Part shown: piece by piece, positions 1 to 8,653 of the stretch
How positions within the stretch are numbered: the stretch's first letter is position 1
Layout of the letters: each line of letters starts with the position of its first letter
Source: JBIKLM01 sp044375105
GTDB taxonomy: Bacteria > Planctomycetota > UBA1135 > GCA-002686595
Direction: 5' to 3'
DNA length: 17,965 nucleotides
Assembly (NCBI GenBank): GCA_044375105.1
Contig: JBILNK010000083.1
Span: 1-17,965, forward strand
The notes under the pieces: model-generated
Told to the model about the DNA's origin: nothing
The model's database searches: none
Seen by the model: the letters and a program-made list of their open reading frames with translations, nothing else
Made by a program: the position numbers and the translations under genes

Positions 1-2578
<2,578 letters not shown>

Positions 2579-2584
2579 CGCGCC

Positions 2585-2590
2585 ATCCTA
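2585..2590 (-). promoter_or_regulatory. Candidate leaderless -10 box of the PSCyt1 gene
   Basis: On the minus strand TAGGAT is followed by six bases (GGCGCG) and then the ATG at 2578. The hexamer fits TANNNT, and the spacing puts transcription start at or next to the start codon. No convincing -35 element is visible. AGGA within the hexamer could instead be read as a Shine-Dalgarno site, but the same spacing recurs at three other genes whose hexamers contain no Shine-Dalgarno core. Confidence 0.5.
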
Positions 2591-2704
2591 GGGTCGTCCC
2601 AGGTTTCTGGGGACCTCGCCAGAGGGCGGTGCGACCCCCCGGGAACCAGCGCCGCTCGGGATTCCCTGGGCCCCCAGTGCGACCGGTGAAGGCCGGCCTC
2701 GGCG

Positions 2705-2747
2705 CCGGGGCGCGCGCGGCCCGCAGCGAGCTGGGCGCGCGCCCTGG
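2705..2747 (-). terminator. GC-rich stem-loop after the acyl-CoA dehydrogenase gene
   Basis: A perfect 10-bp inverted repeat (2708-2717 with 2735-2744) encloses a 17-nt loop, and two further pairs form beyond one mismatch. On the transcribed strand it begins about 20 nt after the TGA at 2767-2769. A smaller 5-bp hairpin (2751-2765) sits directly after the stop. No T-run follows, so it is either a U-less terminator, a 3'-end stabiliser, or chance in GC-rich sequence. The rest of 2579-2766 shows nothing else apart from the promoter of the next gene. Confidence 0.35.
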
Positions 2748-2766
2748 TGCGGGCCAAAGCGGCCCC

Positions 2767-4854
2767 TCAACGCCGCGGGCTGGCTCCTTTCCAGGGCTGG
2801 GCGAAGGGCTCGGGCTCGAGCCCGATGAGCAGCGGCGGCCGCGGCCCCTCGAGGTCCGCACCAACCGCGGCCACCAGCCGGCGCAGGCGCTCCATCTCGA
2901 ACAGGCCGGTGGCGATGCGCAGCCCGGCGAGCTTGCCCTCCAAGAGATGCACCTGCAGCGCGGCCAAGCGCTGGACCTCGGCGTCCTTGCCGCAGGCATG
3001 CCAGCACAGGGTCACGATCGAGGTCAGGTGCTCGATGGCCTTGCCCAGGCGCTGCAGCGGGATCTGCGCCCGGGTCAGCTCGAGCTGGAACCACAGGTTC
3101 ACGAACAGGTAGCTCCAGCGCAGGCGCGCGAGGCGCTCTTCGGCACGGCGGGCCGGGGCGCGCAGGGCCCCGGGCAGGCTGCGATAGCGCGGCAGGAGCG
3201 CGGCTGGGACCAGCGCCAGGGGCAGGCGCGCCAGTTGGCGCAGCCCGTTGGCCAAGATCCAGCCGACCAGAGCCCAGAAGGAAGCCAGGCCGAAGAGCGC
3301 CAGGCTGGCGCGCAGGCACTTGCCGGGGGCGCGCAGGAAGGTCGCCGGATCAATGCGCAGGATGCGCTGTTCGGCGGGCACCGGCTGGCCGTCGGGACCG
3401 CGGTTGAGGCCCTCGATCACGCCGAGCAGGCCCGCCAGGTAGCGCCCGGTGAACCCGGCGGTCAAATCCTTGACCATGCCCATCAGGATCAGGTCGTCCT
3501 CGCCCTCGACCACGCCGAAGACGTGCAGGTTGGCGCGCGCTTCGCTGCTGCGCTGACCCAGATGGAACGTGCGGCCGCCGAGCACGTGCTCGGTAGCGTG
3601 CAGGCTCTCCAGGGCCGTGCCGGCCGCCGCCGACTTGGTCAGGTCGCGCAGGCCGGCCAGGTCGGCCCCGGCCGCGTCCTGGTCGAGGGACAGATGCGAG
3701 AGCGCGCGCGCCTGCAGGGCGCCGCCCAGCACCTTGCCGAGGTTCAGCCGCGGCAGCTCGTGGCGCACCACACGCCCGCCGACGCCGTCGCGTTGCCGCG
3801 CGAAATGCAGGGCGTCCGCGGCCAGCATGCGCTGGTAGCCGGCCGACATGGCCGCCAGCATGCAGCGCCCGAGGCGCAGACAATAGAACAGCACCTCGAC
3901 GCCGTCGGCTTCGATCTGGTTGTGCTTCTGGATCGGGAAGTTGTCGAACGAGAGCCGCGAATTGTGATTGGCCTGGAAAGCAGAAACCCCGGTGGAGCGG
4001 CACTCGAAGTCGAAGTCCGCCAGGCTGCCGTCCGGCAGGGGCTGGCCGCGCTGCACGTCGCCCTCCGGCAGCTCGAGCACGAACAGGCCGACCTGCTTGC
4101 CGCCCAGGCCCAGGCGCGCCACCAGGCCCACCAAGGCGCCGTGGGTCGCGTTGGTGATGTACAGCTTGGCCCGGTCGCCGCTGGCGAACAGCCGCCAGCA
4201 GCCCGCCGCCTCGTCCCACTCCACGTAGGCGCCGACCTTCTTGGCGTTGACGCCCACGCCCACCTCGGTCAAACCGAAGGCCATCAGGCGGCCCTCGGAC
4301 AGCATCGGCAGGAACAGGCTCTTCTGCGCGCCGGTGCCGTAGGCGAGCAGCGAGCCGGCGCCGATCGTGAGCTGGCCCGAGATCTCGACCGCCAGGGCTC
4401 CGAGGCCATTGGCGGCCAGTTCCTCTTCGAGCAAGGCCAGCTCGGTGTAGCTGCTGCCCGCGCCGCCGTAGGGGGCGGGCACGGTGAAGCCGTAGGCTTT
4501 TTCTCGCGCCAGGGCGCTGCGCAGCTCGGCCGAGAGCTTGCCGTTGGCGGTGAAGGCCTGCCCGCGGCCGAGGCACTCGAGCGCCGCGGACAGGGCCGCC
4601 TGGGCGGCCGGGCCGGGGCCCGCCTCGGACAGGCGCCCGCCGGCGATCAGCTCCTCGGGCGGCGGCGGCGGGCCGTAGATCAGCCGCTCGACCAGGCTCC
4701 GGCGGCGGGCCTGCAGGCGTCGCTTGGCGCCCTCGGCCGCGTCGTCGAGGGCGGCCACGTCGCGGGCCGACTGGGCGTCGCCGGCGGCCGCCAGGGCCCG
4801 CGAGGCGGTCGAGGCGGTCGTGGGCGGCAGGGTCTCGGCGTTCGGGCGGGTCAT
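2767..4854 (-). CDS. Acyl-CoA dehydrogenase family protein with long C-terminal extension
   Basis: 695 residues, well over the about 380 of a simple acyl-CoA dehydrogenase and nearer to FadE or VLCAD-type enzymes. Family members oxidise acyl-CoA to 2-enoyl-CoA with FAD. The N-terminal helical part (about 105-190) has VPAPYGGAG at 125-133 and FGLTE at 193-197. The beta domain has YITN at 232-235 and LSFDNFPI at 301-308. VVEGEDD at 448-454 aligns with the usual YEG(T/E) block, making E450 the likely catalytic base. Residues 470-695 form an extension with a hydrophobic stretch at about 515-555, which by analogy with VLCAD suggests membrane association. Oddities: the FAD-contacting LTEP-x-AGSD motif is replaced by LTEVGVGVN, and residues 1-50 are low in complexity. 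A GGTGA Shine-Dalgarno-like site lies 4 nt before the ATG. Divergent from the CHAD gene. Family is clear; substrate and activity are not. Confidence 0.87.
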   Translation of the reverse strand: MTRPNAETLPPTTASTASRALAAAGDAQSARDVAALDDAAEGAKRRLQARRRSLVERLIYGPPPPPEELIAGGRLSEAGPGPAAQAALSAALECLGRGQAFTANGKLSAELRSALAREKAYGFTVPAPYGGAGSSYTELALLEEELAANGLGALAVEISGQLTIGAGSLLAYGTGAQKSLFLPMLSEGRLMAFGLTEVGVGVNAKKVGAYVEWDEAAGCWRLFASGDRAKLYITNATHGALVGLVARLGLGGKQVGLFVLELPEGDVQRGQPLPDGSLADFDFECRSTGVSAFQANHNSRLSFDNFPIQKHNQIEADGVEVLFYCLRLGRCMLAAMSAGYQRMLAADALHFARQRDGVGGRVVRHELPRLNLGKVLGGALQARALSHLSLDQDAAGADLAGLRDLTKSAAAGTALESLHATEHVLGGRTFHLGQRSSEARANLHVFGVVEGEDDLILMGMVKDLTAGFTGRYLAGLLGVIEGLNRGPDGQPVPAEQRILRIDPATFLRAPGKCLRASLALFGLASFWALVGWILANGLRQLARLPLALVPAALLPRYRSLPGALRAPARRAEERLARLRWSYLFVNLWFQLELTRAQIPLQRLGKAIEHLTSIVTLCWHACGKDAEVQRLAALQVHLLEGKLAGLRIATGLFEMERLRRLVAAVGADLEGPRPPLLIGLEPEPFAQPWKGASPRR

Positions 4855-4858
4855 GGAT

Positions 4859-4863
4859 TCACC
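4859..4863 (-). promoter_or_regulatory. Shine-Dalgarno-like GGTGA of the acyl-CoA dehydrogenase gene
   Basis: GGTGA on the minus strand, four bases before the ATG at 4854, matches the 3' part of the anti-Shine-Dalgarno complement, although the spacing is short. No TANNNT hexamer occurs at the leaderless position here, so this gene appears to have a normal leader, unlike four of its neighbours. Confidence 0.4.
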
Positions 4864-4918
4864 GACAGGGTGTGTAGGCGCTGATCGGACCGTTGCGAGC
4901 CCAGCCTTTTACCTCCCC

Positions 4919-4934
4919 GCCGGGTCGACCCGGC
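4919..4934. promoter_or_regulatory. 16-bp perfect palindrome between divergent genes (possible operator)
   Basis: GCCGGGTCGACCCGGC reads the same on both strands. It lies about midway in the 189-bp divergent gap between the acyl-CoA dehydrogenase (start 4854) and the CHAD gene (start 5044). The position suits a dimeric regulator. However, one or two perfect palindromes of this length are expected by chance in a window of this size and composition, so the call is weak. Confidence 0.25.
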
Positions 4935-5031
4935 CCAGCGCGGGCCCGGGAAGCCGACGGGCGGGCGCGAATCCGGGCAGACCGCGTCGCTGCCAGGACC
5001 GGCGCGGGCTTCCGCCGGCGCCTCGGCCCCC

Positions 5032-5037
5032 TAGCAT
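5032..5037 (+). promoter_or_regulatory. Candidate leaderless -10 box of the CHAD gene
   Basis: TAGCAT is followed by exactly six bases (GTTTGG) and then GTG at 5044. It is a TANNNT hexamer at the same spacing as at three other genes. There is no Shine-Dalgarno sequence before the GTG and no clear -35 element. The match helps decide the GTG start, because the only nearby ATG (5036) runs into a stop after three codons. Confidence 0.55.
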
Positions 5038-5043
5038 GTTTGG

Positions 5044-6006
5044 GTGAGCGCCGCCGCCGACCTGCCCCCCTCGCCCTGGAGCCAGCCGGAGCGTCTTCCG
5101 CAGGCCCTGGCAGCCGCCTGGGGCGAGCTGGAGGCGCGCTGCCGCAAGCTTTCGAAACGCCGGCGCCTAGCCGTGGATTCGATCCATCAGCTGCGCCGCG
5201 CCTGCCGCGCCGTGGAGGCGGCCACCCTTCTGGTGGCCCCGGACGATCAGCCGGTTGGCCGTCGGGCTCGCCAACGGCTGCGGCGCCTGCGGCGGCGCGC
5301 GGGCGAGCTGCGCGACATGGACGTGGCCCTGGCCTGGCTCGAGCGCCTGGCCAAGCGGCCCCGTTTCGCGGCCCTCGCGCGGGCCGCGCGCCGTCCGCTG
5401 GCCGCGCGGCGCAGCCGGAGCCAGGCCCGGCTGCTCAGCTTCCTGGCGCGCCATCCGCGCGGCGGACTGGCCCGCGCGGGCCGCGAGCTCGCCGAGCACC
5501 TGTCCCGGGAACCGGCCGATCCGTGGAGCGCCCTGGGCGGCCTCGAGCTGGCGCTGTTCGAGCGCCGCCGCCGCACACCGCTCGAGCCCGAGGCGCTGCA
5601 CCGCCTGCGCATCGCCGGCAAGAAAGTGCGCTGGGCGCGCCGCGCCCTGGGCCTCGAAGCCCCCGGCCAGGATCCCCTCGGCAGCTTGGTCTCGGCCCTC
5701 GGCGACGCCCACGACCTGTGGGTCACCTGCCGCTGGCTGGAGCGCCTCCTGCCCGCCGCCACGGAGCCCGCCGCCCGCCGCGCCCTGGCGCGCCTGTCCG
5801 GGCTGGCCGAGGTGGCCCATCGCCGCGCGGCCGAGCGCTGGCTCGCCCCGCCGCCCCTCTCCGAAACGCTCGAGCCCGAACCGATCCAACTCGAAGTGCT
5901 CGCCGACGCCGAAAGCGCCTTCGCCCCCGCCACCCCCACCGAACCGCCCGCCCCCGCGATCTGGCGCCCGGACACCTCGCCGAAGCCGCCCTCCGCGCCG
6001 AATTGA
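5044..6006 (+). CDS. CHAD domain-containing protein
   Basis: 320 residues, starting with GTG. CHAD domains are histidine-rich helical bundles that bind inorganic polyphosphate and sometimes localise to polyphosphate granules. Two CHAD-type halves are visible. The first has SIHQLRR at 46-52 (family VHxxRVxxRRLR) and ELRDMDV at 88-94 (family RDxDV). The second has LHRLRIAGKKVRWA at 185-198 and GDAHDLWV at 220-227. Conserved H48, H186 and H223 and the many surface arginines fit anion binding. The last 45 residues are proline- and alanine-rich and probably disordered. There is no CYTH (triphosphatase) domain in the protein, and none is encoded nearby, so this is a stand-alone CHAD protein. It is divergent from the acyl-CoA dehydrogenase gene and convergent with mnmG; no functional link to either is apparent. 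Polyphosphate binding is inferred from the family. Confidence 0.87.
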   Translation: MSAAADLPPSPWSQPERLPQALAAAWGELEARCRKLSKRRRLAVDSIHQLRRACRAVEAATLLVAPDDQPVGRRARQRLRRLRRRAGELRDMDVALAWLERLAKRPRFAALARAARRPLAARRSRSQARLLSFLARHPRGGLARAGRELAEHLSREPADPWSALGGLELALFERRRRTPLEPEALHRLRIAGKKVRWARRALGLEAPGQDPLGSLVSALGDAHDLWVTCRWLERLLPAATEPAARRALARLSGLAEVAHRRAAERWLAPPPLSETLEPEPIQLEVLADAESAFAPATPTEPPAPAIWRPDTSPKPPSAPN

Positions 6007-6012
6007 GCCCGC

Positions 6013-6040
6013 TCGCCCGGCGTCGATCGGACCCGGGCGA
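6013..6040 (+). terminator. Stem-loop after the CHAD gene
   Basis: TCGCCCGG (6013-6020) pairs perfectly with CCGGGCGA (6033-6040) around a 12-nt loop, beginning six bases after the TGA. It is followed by AAA rather than a T-run, so it is not a textbook intrinsic terminator. Confidence 0.35.
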
Positions 6041-6236
6041 AAACCGCGCGGCGCGCTCGGCGAGCCTGGCTGCGGGTCGATCTGCGCCGCGGCCGCGAGC
6101 GCCGCCTGAGTAGCGCGACAAGCGAGCCCACGTGCGAAGGCCAACCAGGCCCCGTGCGACGGGGAGCAAGGTTGCCGTGCGCTGCGGACAACGAATCCAC
6201 GCCTGGCACGCTGCGAGCCCCGAAGAGCGGCGCATC

Positions 6237-6305
6237 GGCTTGGCCCGCAGCTGCGAGCGCCCTGCGGCCCGCCGACGAAGGCGGCCCTCACTTCCGTTCC
6301 AAGCC
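6237..6305 (-). other. Possible three-way-junction RNA structure downstream of mnmG
   Basis: Outer arms GGCTTGG (6237-6243) and CCAAGCC (6299-6305) can pair. Between them are two hairpins: CCGCAG/CTGCGG (6245-6250 with 6262-6267) and CCGCC/GGCGG (6269-6273 with 6280-6284). The nested arrangement gives a three-way junction 34 nt beyond the mnmG stop. It may be a 3'-end structure or terminator of the mnmG transcript. All pairs are Watson-Crick, so the strand cannot be decided, and chance pairing is possible. Confidence 0.25.
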
Positions 6306-6338
6306 TCTCCTAGCCGTCTCCAGCCCTTTCGGCGACTC

Positions 6339-8291
6339 CTAGCCGTTCGGAGCGGCGCGGGGGTCGTCTGCGTGGGGCACAGGGGCGGGGCTGCGGCGGC
6401 GGCGCAGGTGGATCGCCAGGAGGGCCACGTCCGGGGGGTTGACGCCGGCGATGCGGCCGGCGGCGCCCAGGGTGCGGGGCCGCAGTCGGGTCAGCTTTTC
6501 GCGGGCTTCGTTGGAGAGGCCCTGGATCGCGGCGAAGTCGAGGTCGCTGGGCAGCTCCTGCTGCTCCTGGGCGCGCAAGCGCTCCACGTCCTGGCGCTGG
6601 CGCTCGACGTAGCCGGCGTACTTGATGTCCGCTTCGAGGGCCGCCAGCAGGTCCGGCTCGAGCGAGAGGGCCTGCAGCGCGGGGCAGCGCGGCAGCAGGC
6701 CGAAGATGTCGCGGTCGGGGCGCCGCAGGACCTCCGCCAAGCTGCGCGCGGGCTGCTCGGGATCGCGCTGGCTCTCGAGCAGCCGGCGGCCCTGCTCGAG
6801 GCGCGCGCGGCGGCCCTCGGCCAGGGCCGCCGCCTGGGCGTCGATCAGGCCGATCTCCCGGGCGCGGGGCGCCAGGCGCTGGTCGCAATTGTCGCCGCGC
6901 AGGGTCAAGCGGAACTCCGCGCGGCTGCTGAACATGCGATAGGGCTCGGTCGGCGCCGAGACCACCAGATCGTCGACCAGCACGCCCACGTAGGCCTCGT
7001 GGCGGCCGAGCACGAAGGCCGGCCGGCCGCTGGCCCACAGGGCCGCGTTGGCGCCGGCCACCAGGCCCTGGGCCGCGGCCTCCTCGTAGCCCGAGGTTCC
7101 GTTGATCTGGCCGGCCAGGTACAGCCCGGGGACCCGCGCCACCGCCAGGGTCGGATCGAGCTGGCTGGGCATCACGAAGTCGTACTCGACGGCGTAGCCG
7201 TGGCGCAGGAAGCGCGCCCGCTCGAGGCCCGGGATCGTGCGGATGAAGGCCTCCTGGACCTCGGCGGGCAGCGAGGTCGAAACGCCGTTCACGTAGACCA
7301 CGTCGGTCGAGAGGCTCTCGGGCTCGAGGAACAACTGGTGGCGCTCGCGATCGGCGAAGCGCATGACCTTGTCCTCGACCGAAGGGCAATAGCGCGGGCC
7401 GACGCCGCGGATGCGCCCGGCGTACATCGGAGCGCGATGGATGTTGGCGCGGATCAGCTCGTGCGTGCGCTGGTTGGTGTAGGTGATGCGGCAATCGACC
7501 TGCGGCAGGCTGGGGAACCTGGCGCGGTCGGTGCGGAACGAAAACGGTTCGGGCTCTGGATCGCCGGGCTGGGGCTCGAGGGCTTCCCAGTCGAGGCTGC
7601 CGCGGGCCAGCCGCGGGGGCGTGCCGGTCTTGAGCCGGCCCATTTCGAGCCCCAGGGCCAGCAGGGAGGCGCTCAAGGATTCGGCGCTCTGCTCCCCCAC
7701 CCGGCCCCCGGAGCTCTGCGCCTCGCCGGTGTGCATGATCGCGCGCAGGAAGGTGCCCGTGGTCACCACGGTGGCGTGGGCGCGCACCCGCCGGCCGTCC
7801 GCCAGCACGGCGCCGACCACGCGCGGGCCGCCGGCGGGTCCCGCTCCGGCTTCGATCCAGAGCCCCTGGGCGCCGCCTTCGAAGGCTTGCAGGCCGGGCG
7901 CGGACAGGGTGCGCTCGGTCACGAACTCGCGATAGAGGTGCCGATCGGCCTGGGCCCGCGGGGCGCGCACCGCAAAACCTTTGGCGGTGTTGAGCATGCG
8001 GAACTGGATCCCGGTCCGGTCGATGGCCTCGCCCATCAGGCCGCCCAGGGCGTCGACCTCGCGGGCCAGCTGGCCCTTGGCCAGACCGCCGATGGCCGGG
8101 TTGCAGCTCATTTCTCCGATGCGGTCCAAACGGAACGTGCACAGGCCCACGCGCACCCCGAGGCGCACCGCCGCCAGGGCCGCTTCCACGCCCGCGTGGC
8201 CCCCGCCGATCACCAGCACGTCCAGCTCCGCCGGCCCGAGCGGGCCGGGGTGCGGGTGGGAGCGCGGGGCGCTGCTCGCTGCGGCGGTCAT
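6339..8291 (-). CDS. mnmG: tRNA uridine-5-carboxymethylaminomethyl(34) synthesis enzyme MnmG
   Basis: 650 residues, close to the usual 620-650. MnmG (GidA) is FAD-dependent. With MnmE it installs the (carboxymethyl)aminomethyl group on wobble uridine 34 of certain tRNAs, using methylene-tetrahydrofolate, in the cytoplasm. Visible motifs: FAD-binding IGGGHAGVEAA at 28-38; MSCNPAIGG at 61-69 with C63 (equivalent to E. coli C47); RAPRAQADR at 109-117; GRLKTGTPPR; GPRYCPSVEDKVMRF with C302 (equivalent to E. coli C277); NGVSTSLP; FRLTLRGDNCDQRL; and the C-terminal MnmE/tRNA-binding part with GLSNEAREKL and RPRTLGAAGRIAGV. The N-terminus is about 20 residues longer than typical, but the start is supported by TACATT exactly 6 nt upstream. 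No mnmE, rsmG or parAB lies beside it, unlike many bacterial chromosomes where mnmG is near the origin. Convergent with CHAD and divergent from the plus-strand genes. Confidence 0.97.
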   Translation of the reverse strand: MTAAASSAPRSHPHPGPLGPAELDVLVIGGGHAGVEAALAAVRLGVRVGLCTFRLDRIGEMSCNPAIGGLAKGQLAREVDALGGLMGEAIDRTGIQFRMLNTAKGFAVRAPRAQADRHLYREFVTERTLSAPGLQAFEGGAQGLWIEAGAGPAGGPRVVGAVLADGRRVRAHATVVTTGTFLRAIMHTGEAQSSGGRVGEQSAESLSASLLALGLEMGRLKTGTPPRLARGSLDWEALEPQPGDPEPEPFSFRTDRARFPSLPQVDCRITYTNQRTHELIRANIHRAPMYAGRIRGVGPRYCPSVEDKVMRFADRERHQLFLEPESLSTDVVYVNGVSTSLPAEVQEAFIRTIPGLERARFLRHGYAVEYDFVMPSQLDPTLAVARVPGLYLAGQINGTSGYEEAAAQGLVAGANAALWASGRPAFVLGRHEAYVGVLVDDLVVSAPTEPYRMFSSRAEFRLTLRGDNCDQRLAPRAREIGLIDAQAAALAEGRRARLEQGRRLLESQRDPEQPARSLAEVLRRPDRDIFGLLPRCPALQALSLEPDLLAALEADIKYAGYVERQRQDVERLRAQEQQELPSDLDFAAIQGLSNEAREKLTRLRPRTLGAAGRIAGVNPPDVALLAIHLRRRRSPAPVPHADDPRAAPNG

Positions 8292-8297
8292 GGCAGC

Positions 8298-8303
8298 AAT
8301 GTA
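8298..8303 (-). promoter_or_regulatory. Candidate leaderless -10 box of mnmG
   Basis: On the minus strand TACATT is followed by six bases (GCTGCC) and then the ATG at 8291. It is a TANNNT hexamer at the same 6-nt spacing as at three other genes. There is no Shine-Dalgarno sequence before the ATG and no obvious -35 element. Confidence 0.55.
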
Positions 8304-8345
8304 GCCCTGGATGGGGCCCGCCGAGGCCGGCCGCGGGCAGCGCGG

Positions 8346-8401
8346 GAGCGCCCCGGAGCGCTCGCGCCGGGGAAGCGCCGGGACCGGGGGTTCGGTCCCG
8401 G
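8346..8401. other. Two tandem hairpins in the mnmG upstream region
   Basis: Hairpin one pairs GAGCGC (8346-8351) with GCGCTC (8358-8363) around 6 nt. Hairpin two pairs CCGGGACCG (8378-8386) perfectly with CGGTCCCGG (8393-8401) around the loop GGGGTT. They lie 43 to 110 bp upstream of the mnmG -10 box and just before the doubtful 66-codon frame. They could be protein-binding sites or a transcript structure; no T-run follows either. The whole stretch 8292-8653 (362 bp) otherwise holds only the mnmG and HEAT/TPR promoter boxes and that frame. Confidence 0.3.
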
Positions 8402-8425
8402 GCCGGCCCTGGCCGATGGACGGGC

Positions 8426-8626
8426 ATGCGTTCCTGGCTGCTGCGCCGGCGCCACCAGCTGCGGGCTCTGTACGGGCTGCCGCCGGAGGAGCGCCTGCGG
8501 CCCCTGCTGGAGGCGGCCCGCGGCGAGCCCAAGCGCCCGGAGGAGAGGGCCGCGGACGAGCCCGAGCGGGCGCGCCCGGACGCGGGCCGAGCCGGCTGGC
8601 TCTGGCCGCGCCGCCAGAGCGGCTGA
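8426..8626 (+). CDS. Hypothetical small protein, doubtful
   Basis: A 66-codon ATG frame fills most of the gap between mnmG and the HEAT/TPR gene. Third positions are mostly G or C, and the product is arginine-, leucine- and glutamate-rich with a tryptophan-containing C-terminus (WLWPRR), so it could be a small basic helical protein. I recognise no family. Against it: there is no Shine-Dalgarno site, no TANNNT box before the ATG, and GC-rich non-coding DNA often gives open frames this long. If real, it would lie 27 bp upstream of the next gene, which seems to have its own promoter. Confidence 0.33.
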   Translation: MRSWLLRRRHQLRALYGLPPEERLRPLLEAARGEPKRPEERAADEPERARPDAGRAGWLWPRRQSG

Positions 8627-8641
8627 GGGCCCCGCGGCCGT

Positions 8642-8647
8642 TAAGCT
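8642..8647 (+). promoter_or_regulatory. Candidate leaderless -10 box of the HEAT/TPR protein gene
   Basis: TAAGCT is followed by exactly six bases (CTCTGC) and then ATG at 8654. It is an A/T-rich patch in an otherwise GC-rich gap, and no Shine-Dalgarno sequence is present. It is the fourth instance of TANNNT at this spacing in the window. Confidence 0.55.
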
Positions 8648-8653
8648 CTCTGC

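Larger units (their letters stand above)
6007..6338. other. Convergent intergenic region between the CHAD gene and mnmG
   Basis: 332 bp with no convincing gene. A short frame (6154-6342, plus) has no ribosome site or TANNNT box and no recognisable product. The region holds a stem-loop just after the CHAD stop and a branched set of inverted repeats at 6237-6305 (both listed separately). It also holds an 11-bp direct repeat CTCCTAGCCGT at 6307-6317 and 6336-6346, whose second copy covers the mnmG stop codon. The likely role is transcription termination from both sides. Confidence 0.6.

Noticed and set aside
2586..2589. AGGA before the PSCyt1 start as a Shine-Dalgarno site
   Set aside because: Possible, but it lies within TAGGAT at the same spacing as three boxes that have no Shine-Dalgarno core, so the -10 reading was preferred.
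2629..4884. 751-codon plus-strand open frame
   Set aside because: Antisense shadow of the acyl-CoA dehydrogenase gene; low-complexity translation.
5036..5047. ATG just before the CHAD gene
   Set aside because: Reads only three codons (ATG TTT GGG) before TGA and lies inside the proposed -10 box and spacer; not a start.
6154..6342. 62-codon frame in the convergent gap
   Set aside because: No ribosome site or TANNNT box, no family, and it overlaps the mnmG stop; probably chance.
6307..6346. 11-bp direct repeat CTCCTAGCCGT at 6307-6317 and 6336-6346
   Set aside because: Only two copies with no further structure; probably a small local duplication rather than a functional repeat or attachment site.
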